Positions 33,174 through 44,251 of a stretch of DNA of 60,497 nucleotides are shown here, one piece after another. Position 1 is the stretch's first letter, and every line of letters begins with the position of its first letter. Position numbers and translations under genes: made by a program. The notes under the pieces are model-generated. The model made no database searches, was not told the origin of the DNA, and worked only from the letters and a program-made list of their open reading frames with translations. The stretch comes from Krasilnikovozyma curviuscula (taxonomy: Eukaryota > Basidiomycota > Tremellomycetes > Cystofilobasidiales > Mrakiaceae), in contig MVAQ01000124.1 in the NCBI GenBank assembly GCA_014825775.1, positions 1-60,497 of the forward strand, written 5' to 3'.

Positions 33174-34481
33174 TTACCAGCGAACGACAAGCTTCCTACC
33201 TCTCAGGTCCCCTTTCTTCAATGTCATCAACGCTTCCTGTAGCACGTCCACACCACCATCCCAAACATCCAACTCTGGAATCTTTACCGATCCATTTTCA
33301 ACACATCTGACCAGTTCCTTCGCGTAGAGCTGACTGGACGGGTCGAGGACGAACTGTTTCATCTCGATAATGTGGGTTTCAGTCGTTTTGTGAATCACGA
33401 CGTCGTTCTTTGGATTCCACATCGCGATTGGTACAAAGTGAGAAGGAAGGGTTGATGATAAGAGAGGTGGGAGTAATGAGGCTGTTGATATGCCGACGAG
33501 ATCGATCGCGTAGACGAGATCATCACCCGCGATGGAAGAGATCTCAGCAACGATGTCTTCAGAAGACCGGTTGGTTCTGGAGATGACATGGTGAGCCCCA
33601 AGGCGTTTAACGGTCTCAGATGTAGAGTCTGACGCTACTGCTATGATCTCGAGCGGTCGTGAGCGTTCGGGGTGTTGGAATGTAGATGCGAGGGCAAGTT
33701 GGATAAGAAATTGACCTGTTGATGTGGAACCTCCCCAAATGAGCATGAAAATTGGAGTCTGTGGTGAGGTGAGGTTGATATCGCTGAGTGGTAGAAGATT
33801 GGGTTGATCTGGGCTGGAATGAAGGGAAGACGGTGATGGCGGGTCGGAAGGTGGAGGCGTCAACAGTGATGAGGTCGAGGGAGGGGAAAACTTAAGCCAT
33901 TTCCAGAGTGTCATAGCAGCTGTAAGAGCTGGAACTCCCAGACAAGCCGCTTCCTCCAGATTGAGATTAAATGGGACTGCAGAGACAGTGTGCTGTGGCA
34001 CAACGACGAAGTCTTGGAAAGTCCCGCTGCGAATATCTCTGTAGTACGTGGAAGACCAAACGCAGTCACTGTTGCATAAAAGGTAAATTCTAAGTTAGAA
34101 GGTCTAGCGTTCAGACACGAGATGGAAATTCTACTACCTACCCAACTTTACAGCTTGTAACAGCTGAACCCACACTCTCCACTACTCCTGAAATTTCCCT
34201 ACCAATCGTCCATGGAAAGGCTGTAGTATCCATAAAAACGCAGACCGAAAAACCGCCATGAGAAATAATTTTGAAGTGATGTCCTTGAAATATCTTCACT
34301 CACCGGGAAGACAAAAGTTGTAGTCAACAGATTTCCAGTCAACAGGATTGACGCCGACGGCGACTGTACGTATACGAACGTCTGTTGGTTCTGTGATTTC
34401 GGGTATACTCCAGTCAGAGAGAAGAGAGTATTCGCCTTTAGCAGTGATGATCAGGCCTTTAGTGAGCTGCGGTGAAGCCAT
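33174..34481 (-). CDS. MDR-family reductase (zinc-independent enoyl reductase type)
   Basis: Three exons (34304-34481, 34142-34220, 33174-34068) give 383 aa. The N-terminal GroES-like part has VRIRTVAVGVNPVDWKSVDY and WTIGREISGVVESVGSAVTS. The Rossmann part has PTFxx-like FMLIWGGSTSTGQFLIQLA with the nucleotide-binding loop, then AVASDSTSETVKRLGAHHVI and VYAIDLVG. The catalytic zinc ligands of alcohol dehydrogenases are not evident. The layout resembles fungal trans-acting enoyl reductases (LovC/ToxD type). It uses NADPH to reduce C=C bonds in relatives. The gene is transcribed away from the AtuA-like gene across a 327-bp shared promoter with four TCGGTAG-type sites, so the two are probably co-regulated. 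Confidence 0.85.
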
Positions 34482-34808
34482 TGTTTCCGTTGAAAAGACT
34501 GAGATGATGGGTAAAAACTGAACGCGACTGAGCGACTTTCTTGGTAGACGAGCGTTCGTTCGACCTGCAGCGCCTCTTAAGTACAGAAGCTTGACCTCTT
34601 CGGTAGGGTTGAGTAACCAAAGGAGAACGCAATTCGTAGGAAAGCTACCTACCGACCAGGCTCGCGCCACCGTCCGGCAGGATTGGGCGTCGGCGAGAAT
34701 GCATCCCTACCGAAAAGTGGCCCCCACCTCGAAATCCGTAGTATCGGTAGCATAAAAGCTCTTTGTCCAGAATGAGATTCCTCAACACCCAGCAACTCGT
34801 TATTCAGA
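34482..34808. promoter_or_regulatory. Divergent promoter with four TCGGTAG/CTACCGA sites
   Basis: Sites: 34600-34607 (TCGGTAGG), 34648-34655 (CCTACCGA), 34706-34713 (CCTACCGA), 34744-34750 (TCGGTAG). All fall within 151 bp and alternate in orientation. The CGG core suits a Zn2Cys6 protein such as the one encoded at 37640-41048. The same 8-mer recurs in the divergent promoter at 43847-44251. Confidence 0.68.
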
Positions 34809-37408
34809 ATGACTATCGCCCGTCCAGCTCGTATTGCCGGCGCTTCAGGTGAGCACCTTTGGAACCTAGCTCTGTCGGTAGCAGTTTTGTATCTAGGTCT
34901 GACTTCTTCGACAGGTTCACCAGCGGATATTAGATCAGCTTTCGTCGAGTTTGCTTCCACTGATGAGCAGATTGATGCCATAGTTGGTGATTTCATGTCT
35001 GAAAAAAGTTAGCCTGCTGTATTCCCCCCAACTACAGGTCTAGACACCGTGATCAGTGTTCTGACGCACTGTTTCTGCCTATGCCGTGGTACTCGCAACA
35101 GACATGCCTACTCTAGCACTCAGAAAGACCTCAGTGGATTATTCTTCAGCCTCTCCAGAGACGTCAGCATACTGCGCCAACTTCCTCGACGGATTCATTC
35201 CCGCCCTGCCTCATCTCGCTAAGAAGAAGACGAAAGTTATTGTCAATGCTGGTGCATGTGACACGGAAGCTCTTTACCACTTCATTTGCTCTCTTACTGT
35301 AAAGGACTACCCGCACTTGAATGTCGCTTGGATTGAAGGCGATCAGGTACTTGATGCGATTGAGGCTTCTCTTTCTGAGAAGAATCCGTTCAGTAATATT
35401 TATAATCCAGATGAAACTCTGAAGGGTTGGGTTACTGGTCTTGGAGAAGAGAAGCCGATCTTTGCCCAGGCTTATCTGGTGAGTTCCTCTCCCACGCAGT
35501 CGCTTTGCAGATCTTTATTGACTCGCTACGACCTGACCTAGGGAGGATGGGGTATCAAAACCGCTCTCGACAATGGTGCTGACATTGTTATTTGTGGTCG
35601 TGTTGCAGATGCATCACCGACTGTTGGATTTGCTGCTCATTGGCATGGATGGAGAAGAGACGAGTTTAACAAGTTGGCAAATGCGCTGGTGGCAGGTCAT
35701 CTCATTGAATGCTCTAGTGAGTAATCTTATGCCCTCTTATCCATCGCTCGATATGTGAAGTAATCAATGTGTCTTGATTTCAATAGCATATGTTTGTGGT
35801 GGTAATTACAGTAAGTCAAACACCTCCATATTCACCTCCATTTGACTAGGACTCAGCACGTTTCTCGTCAGCTGGGTTCAAGTCTTTAGACTGGTCCAAA
35901 ATACACAGGATTGGATTCCCGATAGCTGAAATCGGGAGCGAAGGCGAGGTAGTAATAACCAAACAAACTGTAGGACTTTGTTAAGGCTCAGTCTTTGAAA
36001 CCTGAAACGCTCACCTTGACCTTTCCATCATCAGAATACTGGTGGCTCTGTATTAGAAACCACTTGCAAAGAGCAATTCCTCTATGAAATTCAAGGGCCA
36101 TTATACTACAACTCCGACGTTACTGCTTTCCTACCGAACGCCAAGTTCACTCAGGCAGGGGAAGATAGAGTTGCGCTCTCTGGTGTAACAGGTCAGTTCT
36201 ATTCCTCGTCAAACTCAAACTAGTATTTATTGCTGATCAACTCACTTCCTTCTCAGGCCTTCCACCACCTCCAACTACCAAAGCCGGTCTTACCGCGTTC
36301 GGGGGTTACAGAGCAGAGTTTCATTACTTGCTTAATTCCCCTTACATCGCTGAGAAGGCTCGCATGTTGGAGCTTCAAGCTCGAGCTGAGTGGGGTGAGG
36401 AGAGACTGAAGAGCTTCAAGCACCTCAGTTTCACTATCAATGGATCCGAAACTTTGGGAGCTCCTTCAATCGCAGCTGGTATTTCAGATCTGAGAATATT
36501 TGCTCAGTCCAAGACAAAGGAAGCTCTATCTCCCGATAAGTGAGTCTTGCTGTTTGTTCTGGCCTAACCTATCCCACATCATTTTTGAACTAATATTAAC
36601 ATCTTTTATAGCTTCGTTAACGTTCTTGCCTCGATGACTATGCAATCCTTCCCAGCGAACACATTCCATGGTGACCTTCGGCAATCATTTCCAATGCCTT
36701 TTTTGGAATACTTTTCAACTCTCATCCCTCAATCGTTGATAAACCATCAAGTCCATCTTCACACTGGTGAAACCATAGATATCCCTCCTCCTGAAAATAC
36801 TCGAGTTTATCCACGTCAACAACAGTCATACGAAGCAGAATCAGCTGTAGATTTAGAATTGTTCGGTGAGACTCTCAGGGCCCCGTTGGGTCTGGTAGTT
36901 CATGCTAGAAGTGGTGATAAAGTAAGTTCTTATTCTTGGATGTGGAGCTGAGAATATAAAAACTTACATCAGAACTACTGGTTTCAGGGAACAAATTGTA
37001 ATGTGGGGCTGTTTGTGCGACACGAAGACGAGTATGAATGGTTGAAATCGTTGCTCAGTACGGATCGTTTCAAAACGTTGTTGAGGGATGAGTATAAAGG
37101 AGGGCAGATAGATCGGATGGAATTCCAGAACCTTTGGGCAGTTCACTTCTTGCTAGTGGGTGCTTTCTCTAGTCCCCTCATTCCGCTGTCGCATTTTAAT
37201 GTTTGTCTCCATAGCACGGTGCTTTAGACCGTGGATGCGATGCAAACGCAACTTACGACACATTAGTGAGTTTTAAATTTCGAAGGTGCAATTTTGCTGA
37301 TATACTCACAGTTTGAACATGGATTTCTAGGGCAAAATGACTGCCGAGCATGTTCGATGCCAGTATGTTGACATCCCAAAGAAGTTCTTGGCACGTGGAG
37401 ACATCTAG
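34809..37408 (+). CDS. AtuA-like protein (acyclic terpene utilisation family, DUF1446)
   Basis: Twelve exons (34809-34848, 34915-35007, 35102-35478, 35542-35716, 35787-35810, 35872-35969, 36035-36191, 36257-36539, 36612-36921, 36988-37155, 37215-37265, 37331-37408) give 617 aa. Family signs: IAGASG at the start, VGDFMSE, VIVNAGACDTEALY, AYLGGWGIKTALDNGADIVI, CGRVADASPTVGFAAHWHGW, CGGNYTGFKSLDW, NTGGSVLETTCKEQFLYEIQ, and in the C-terminal part GLVVHARSGDKGTNCNVGLF. AtuA lies in bacterial acyclic terpene (citronellol/geraniol) catabolic operons, but the exact reaction of the family is not settled. Eukaryotic copies fuse the DUF1446 part and the small C-terminal AtuA-like domain, as here. One exon is only 24 nt. 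Intact. Confidence 0.92.
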
Positions 37409-37639
37409 AGACAACAGTCATAATTTTTGCGGTAAAGATGTACATTTCTGTTTGTCTATCGTAATTGAAGGCAAGTTTAAGCGATAGGACAGCTGAGTTC
37501 TTGAAGGGCCATTTCTTCATGACCGATATACTTGATACAAATTGTGTGCCTGCCAAATTATAGTATAAAACTTGTTCAGAAAATCTAATGGCTACACCGA
37601 ATTTAGAATCGAAGCCAAGCCCATCATCGTGCCTCAGCC

Positions 37640-40600
37640 CTAAGACCCAGTATCTAACAGACCACTCCAATCCATCGTTGAACCTTCATCTAAAGGGCCA
37701 CCGAACCAAAGAGATCCTAAGTCTCCACTGGTACTACTTCCATGGAAGTCCATATTGCCAAATAGGGTGGTTTCTGTAGCATCACCGTCCCCAATCGTGG
37801 ATTGTCCTACCATCTCATCTATCATCCCCCATCCGAACGACTGAGGGTTGAACGAAGCGGTATTGTGTTGTAAAGAGGTATCGAATAAAGAAGAGTTGGT
37901 GGTTTGAGATGATGATTGAACCTCAGGATCAACGCGACCGTGATGAGGTAGGTTGACTGAACCCAATCGCTCTCGGGACTGGCGATCTTCCGTAACCGGC
38001 AGAGCAAGAGTCGCAGAAGCTAATGACTCGAAGGCATCGCGATATGGCTTAGAAGAAGGCCATCGCTCAGCCTATATCATGGGGACAAAGTTTGCGTTAG
38101 CAGTCTCTATGTCACCATTGCGACGCAAACTTACGATCACAAATAGAATATTTGAGCAGGCGCGAACTACAGCACCAGCTTTACCTTCAGCAACCACCCT
38201 TCTATCAATCCAAAGACAGTACAGAAAGGTGATTCCAGCGAGAAAGACCTGATGCGTTCTGGTCAGTAAGAAGATCGCTCCCAAAAGATTTCAATTTAAG
38301 GACTAACCTCATGTAGTGACATGAGAGGAAACGAAAGCGGCTTCTTTCGATGAGCATCTTTATAGAGTTCGCATATGCTAGCGGTCGCTTCTGCACACTC
38401 CGTCAGAATAGCTGACCCTGGATGCAGATGACGAAGCAACGGCCGGTAGAGTAACACTCTACCCGAGTTGTACATAATGAGTTGAAGCTCTGGCAAAATA
38501 GATTCTGTTGAGGATTGTGGGATAGAGTTCTTCCAATCTTCAAGAACGCGCCTACACTCATCCATTTCGGGAGTGATAGAAGTGGGTCCTTTAGGTTGAC
38601 GCTCCGAGAGCGGGACTCTCACCGAGTATACTTCTGTCCAAATACGAGATTCGAGTTGCCGATACTTGAAGGCATGAATGGCGTATGAGAGTGGCGAAGT
38701 TTTTGGAGCGGGGAAGTCGTTTGATGTCTTGTTACTGGCAAGGTAAGACTGAGCAGCCGACAGCGTCTGATCGTCGTCTCGATCAACATCAATAGGAAGC
38801 TATCAGGTAATTTGAAAATGCTCAAGTCAATTACTGGTTTGTTTTTCTTGGGTATTTCAGAGGAAACTTACTTCAATGTCGATGTCTTGATCCGATATCG
38901 AGAGCGGCCTTCCGACAGAGATCGAGATTAAGTTGTTGAAAGAATACACTGACCACCAAACTCTTTTTCGCATCTCAATATCGAGCGGAGATCTGCTACT
39001 GGCATGTATTTTCCTGTGAAGGCCTAGCTCAAGAGAGCTACGTAATGCTAAGCCTGATAGCGTCCAGAGACCTGCGAAGAAGGGGGAGAAGCGTCAGATC
39101 GGATGCTGAAGATGGAATGTGACTTAATAGTTACCTGGCCCATCTAAGTAAGAAATTTGATTATATCAGCAACAATTTAAATGGGTCAATATCAGCTGTA
39201 GATTGCACAATTATGCTTCAGGCGACCTACTAGGGCTTCTAATGGCATAATGACAAAGCAGCAGCAGCGCTTGAACATTCTGGATAGTATGTAGACGTAG
39301 AACCAACGGGAGTAGCGGCATTGAACCACCTAACAATTGCTAGGAGTGAGTTTTACAGCAAAGAATGTGAGAAAAGGAAGACATTCACTTACCAAAGCAT
39401 TGTTGGGGACTGGGATAACTACGCGTGTCGTATTCGTTACCTTTAAGCTGAAGAATTCTGGAGCCTATCGCATAAACCGTCCAGATTGTGAACAACCAGA
39501 CAACTTCCTCTATGTCATCTCCAGAGGAAGATTGTAGTTTTGAGGAAGACTGAGTCCGTCGCGACATATGAGCATACTTAAGATTGAGCGCTCTTCGCTT
39601 CTCATGCCATTGTAAAAACGTCGGTTTGTGAATGAAAGGATAGCTGGTTAGGTTAAGGGGATGTTATGAATTAGTCAGCTGGTAATGTCAAAGAACAGCC
39701 ATTGGTAAATTTACTCACCGTGGTTCAATCTGCTCAAAGAACGCTCCAATCAACGCAAATGCTATCATTTCTGAAGGCATTTCAGTTTCTGGAAATTTGT
39801 TGAAAGGAGCGCTGACAGAGACTGGTGGTGATGCTGGGTTATTCGTCGAAGTTTCTTCTGCAGAATCATTATAGTAATCTGATTCGTCCCCATCGTCATC
39901 TTGGTACGACTGATGGTGTGAATTCCGACTGGTGTTCTGAGTGTTGAGTTGTAGAGATGAGATAAGAGGAATGTCGATACCGCGAGTCTGTGACTCCAGC
40001 GCTGTAGACCAGGAAGACTGAGGTGAGCCACTGTGCTGAGCAATTGTGGAGTACAAGATCCTCGGGAGAAGGAATCCAGAAGACTCCCCAACGTAGAGAC
40101 CACCACCACTAGAGATGAGAGCTTCATTGCGAGTACTGAACGGCAGCAAGGTGAGAATGACAGATGAGGTGTCAAAATGTAAAGATGCAGACAAGACCAT
40201 GGCATATAACCCAGAAAAAACTCACCCATCATCTCTATTAGAAGCTTTCGTTATATTATAAGCTGGCGGGGCAACTGTAGGAACAGGCGAAGGGCGACTT
40301 GAGCTCTCGCTTGATCGCTCAAGCCAACTTTTGGATTCTGGTCGGGAAGAAGGAGCATGATCTAAGCCTTGGGTTGGTTCGTATTTCATCAACCTTATTT
40401 CTAGGTCTGCACATCGAGATTCAAGCGCAAGAATGTAACTTTAAGCAGAAGCAAGGAGGAGCAGGTATCAATGTTCGGTAAAGCTCCGCCGACCGTTCAT
40501 GGTCAGAAATTCCATATAAACGCTCACTCTTTGGCAGAAGTTGGTGCGACCCTGTGTTTAACGATACAGTCAGCCTTTCCTTTGACACAATTGGAGCAAG

Positions 40601-41048
40601 CTGAAATAAGCAAAAAGCAGATGTCAGACGCAGTGGCATTCATGGGGTATCGAAATGGGGGTTCTCAGTTCAGAACTGCAATACATACCCGGTGAGATTC
40701 CATCACACTTCTACTGAGGAAGAGTGTAGGAATAGATATGAGAGGGGCTCAGTATGCTGACAAACACTGAACGATAGGAGCAGCCCTGAATTTGCTTCGG
40801 GGACGATCTGATACTGACCTGTTTCCTAGATTTACATCTTAACAAGAGAGAAGTTAAGAAAAGTCAGAGTATGCTCATTACAGACCCATGGAAGTTTGAA
40901 GAAGGAGAGGATCTCACCTTTCACAGGCGAACAAAGCTCTGTGCCTTTTTTTCTTCACCCCAGCTCTGTTATCTCCTCCGACAGAATGCCCCTTGTTCTG
41001 TAGAGGAAGACCACTATAATCTACACCGAACTCTTCTTCTTCTTCCAT
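37640..41048 (-). CDS. Zn2Cys6 transcription regulator with fungal-specific domain
   Basis: Thirteen exons (40918-41048, 40819-40837, 40689-40710, 40528-40600, 40226-40438, 39719-40135, 39393-39643, 39231-39329, 39135-39143, 38872-39071, 38308-38799, 38135-38248, 37640-38071) give 823 aa. The binuclear cluster is split over exons 1 to 4: ACERCKSRKQKCDGISP then ACSNCVKGKADCIVKHR. A short helix (YILALESRCADLEIRL) follows, then the fungal_trans domain: AFFEQIEPRYPFIHKPTFLQ, GSRILQLK, LWTLSGLALRSSLELGLHRK, RVWWSVYSFNNLISISVGRP. The C-terminus is Ser/acidic, as in activators. Exon 9 is a 9-nt microexon. It sits inside the catabolic cluster and is the natural regulator of it. Its promoter has TTCGGTAAG at 41104. 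Confidence 0.93.
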
Positions 41049-41454
41049 CGTCTGGATTCCTAGTCACTGGTGCGAGTTAGATAGGGTCGAGAAGATGACT
41101 TCGTTCGGTAAGACCTCTCCTTCCCGAACCCGCTATTTCGAGCGAGATCGCTGTGATAAGCTCAGCACAAGAGATTGCCCCCAAAGCCTTCTTGTAAGCT
41201 TTTGTTTTCAAAGTCTTCATGGGAGCTAGCAGTAGTTTGAGTTGCTGGTCATCCTTAACGCTTATACTCTCTTTGGTCGGCTGGCCGCTGACATAACGCT
41301 TATCAAAATCATGAAGAGGGTATTCGTCTACAAGTCTGTCCTAAGAAAGATTCTTCTTTAATATACAAGCTCTATGAGTCATACCAAATGACACCCAGAA
41401 GATTCAACGTCCCAAACTACAACCTTCATCTATAAAATTGCTGGCTCAGACTGT
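41049..41454. promoter_or_regulatory. Promoter of the Zn2Cys6 gene, with a TTCGGTA site
   Basis: 406 bp between the regulator start and the carrier end. TTCGGTAAG at 41104-41112 is close to the TCGGTAG sites of the cluster, which would allow autoregulation. A short plus-strand frame at 41094 is not convincing as a gene. Confidence 0.45.
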
Positions 41455-43846
41455 TCAAAGCATGTACTTGAAAGTAGGAGCCTGAAAGAAGAATTTAGCA
41501 GTGAGAATTGGATCCCAAAGTTGTAGAAGCCAGAACACTCTCACCTTGTCTCCCATATCTTCCAACTCCTGAGCAGAGTACTGAGAAACGTCAACCTTCT
41601 CCTTAGCAGCATTCTCAACTCTCAATCTCCAAGTCAGCAAGAAGTTGACGACGAGTCCAGAGAGAGCAAATGCCTGGGTAGGGACGCAGTAAAAGAAAAT
41701 GAGTGACATCTTTCAAAGTGCAGTGGTAGCAAAATCAAAACTCACAAAGCCGACGCCAAACCCAGTTTCGTACCTTGGAGCCTCAGCAGCCAAGTATGTG
41801 TTTGTGCCTAATCATTTCGAAGACCAACAGCGTTAGACTCAGAAACGTTTGCTTAGGGAAATGAAGAGCAGAAAGCGTACCGATGGCGGAAGCCAGGTTG
41901 GCGAGAGTGAGTTGAATGGCCACAGCAATTCCTCTTTTACCCTTCCCAGCAGCATTATTCGCTCCCCAAGTGAGTACCGAACTAAACGCAACATAGCAAC
42001 CCGAAGGAACCAAGATGGCAAAGAAGTATCGGGCACCGACCGCACCCTTCTTTGGGAGACAGTACAAAGCTAGTAGACCAATGAAAGCTAGGGCATGTCC
42101 GACTGCAACTACTGGGCCACGCATTTTGATTCGATCGGCTACCCACGCCATAATGATTGTGATAACACAAGCGATGGCGTAGACAGGGACTAGTTGTGAC
42201 AGAAAAAGTCAGGATTAGGTACCAAAAATTAAAGAAATAAAATGTTACTTACTTGTCATCAATTGAGCATTGGTGCTTGAGAATCCAAGCTGGACAATGA
42301 TGGTAGGAAGAGTGTAAGCAAAGCTAGTTGAACCAGTAGAGAAATCGTTGGAAAAAGAAATTTGAAAACGAGATCGTAGAAGTCAGTTTTGCACGGAAGG
42401 AGATGTTGCAAAGTTTATTCACCCGAACGCAGGCACAGAAGAACACATGCCCAACCAAGCGTTGGCAAACACCTTCCAATCACAAGCTGCTTGTTTCAAG
42501 TACTTCATTTCGAAGTGAGAATCACCACTGGCACTGTCACCATTGTATGTCCTAATGGCGACAAGATATTCCTTTTCCTCAGGAGACAACCATTTGACTT
42601 GTTCAGGATTGTTTGGAAGAAATGCGAAGATGACGAATGAGAGTAAGACAGTTGCTAGGCCTTCAAGAATACTGTGAAGAGAAAGATGACAAGCGTTTTA
42701 ATAATTAGTTCTGGGCGGAGTGTAACAACAGCGACTTCAAAATCTTCATTCCAAACTCACAACAACCATCTCCAGGAGTGCAGCCCTCCAACATTTTGCA
42801 TATGAGAGACCGCATAAGCAATCAGTCCCGAGAACTATTCAATCGTCCCGATAATCAGAGGATACGTCTTCCAAGTTGAATACATGAAGAGACTTACAGC
42901 GCCTGAGAGTGTTCCGATAGCATCTGTGAGAACGAATCAGGTCAGCGATGAGCGAGAGAATGTGGAAATACAATTGAGCTCACAAAAGACTGAGATTCTA
43001 ACCGCCAATCGATCTCTTGGATACCACAATGAAGCAAGGAACACGGCAGCTGGAAACATGCCACTTTCGGTGACCTGGACATGCATTGTCATTGTACAAG
43101 TCGAAGATCAGTCAACGGCACTAATGATGGAAGCGATTAAGAGACGCCGTTACTCACACCTAACATCAACCTGGCAGCCATAGCTCCACCAAAGTTATGC
43201 ACAAGGCCAGAGAGACAAGTGACGACTCCCCATGCGAAAGTGAGACCTGCGATCCACAGGTTTGGCCGGACGTACGACAACAAGACGTTGGCGGGAACCT
43301 CAAAGAGAGAGTACGTAAAGAAGAACATGGTAGCAATCAAGTTGTACCTGAAAGAACAAACAGAGCTATGGTTAAGAACAGCTTAGAAATAATGATGGGG
43401 TCTGAAACTCACTGAGTTGTCGTGATGCCGACATCAGTTTTGTATCTGAGTCAGTGACAAAAAGAATGTCAGAATATTGACTTGAGATTTAGTGGTAGAT
43501 GTCTGAAAGAAAACTAAATAGATATCGAACTAACCCGAAGATCGAAGCGTTGGCGAGAGAAGATCTGTCGACATATGAGAAGAGATAGAGCAACGCCAAT
43601 GGTGGAAGGAGATGCATGTCGACCTAGAATGCAGTAAAAGCGCAGGATTAAAATTCATTGAGAGTTGTGTTAGGGAACAGAAATCGGATAAGTAAACAAA
43701 GGGTAGAAATGGGTTACCTTTCTCAAGGCTTTGGCTTTCTCGGCTTCAGAGAGCACAGAGTCATGAATATCATGAACGAGAATGTTGACTTCGTCAATCT
43801 TGTGGAGTGACTCATCCTTGTTGTCATCGTGAAGGGAAGAAGCCAT
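41455..43846 (-). CDS. MFS carrier of the ACS (anion:cation symporter) family
   Basis: About twelve exons; the start ATG is at 43844-43846 and the stop at 41455-41457. The first exon (43718-43846) codes a hydrophilic Lys/Asp-rich N-terminus. Membrane motifs follow: LPPLALLYLFSYVDRSSLAN, GITTQYNLIATMFFFTYSLF, EVPANVLL, AARLMLGVTESGMFPA, SLWYPRDRLAVRISVF, and after the central loop GFAYTLPTIIVQLGFSSTNA and WGANNAAGKGKRGIAVAIQL. The protein is about 500 aa and intact. Relatives (Tna1, Dal5, Seo1 groups) import organic anions, vitamins or peptides; the substrate here is unknown. It is divergently paired with the NtaA-type monooxygenase, sharing a promoter with TCGGTA sites, so it likely imports the compound used by the cluster. 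Confidence 0.9.
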
Positions 43847-44251
43847 TTGCTACAGCGGGACAAAATTGCGGAAAAGCGAGAGACGAGGAACGTGCTGTCG
43901 AAGGAGCCAGAAGAGATGCAACGGGCTTCTTCCTTATATACTGAGCCGTTTCCTTATCATTGTCGGCCTTGAGAGTCGTCGGTACAAAGATATGTGGGTA
44001 CCAGAGCCAACTTGTAGGCAGTGACTGTTGCTGCCGACAAATTTGTGGCAACTTTTTCAGCGAGACGGCAACTCGGCAGCTCACCTAATTGCCCTCAATC
44101 GATAATGATTTTGTTTTTCGGTAAACACTGAGCCTACCGATAGGAAACCGGGTGTGGCTATCGTCAGTCAGGTCCACTGGATAAATAAACCAAGGTATGG
44201 CTTTTAACGTTCAAATATCATCTTGGATTTTGACCACCTTTCAATCTCGCC
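43847..44251. promoter_or_regulatory. Divergent promoter with inverted TCGGTA sites
   Basis: TTCGGTAA at 44117-44124 and CCTACCGA at 44133-44140 form an inverted pair separated by eight bases. A further TCGGTA is at 43979-43984. The CCTACCGA 8-mer is identical to two sites in the 34482-34808 promoter. Confidence 0.65.

Noticed and set aside
41093..41180. Short plus-strand frame starting MTSFGKTSPSRTRYFERDRC
   Set aside because: Looks briefly like a Zn2Cys6 start but lacks the second cysteine half; the real cluster is on the minus strand at 40528-41048.
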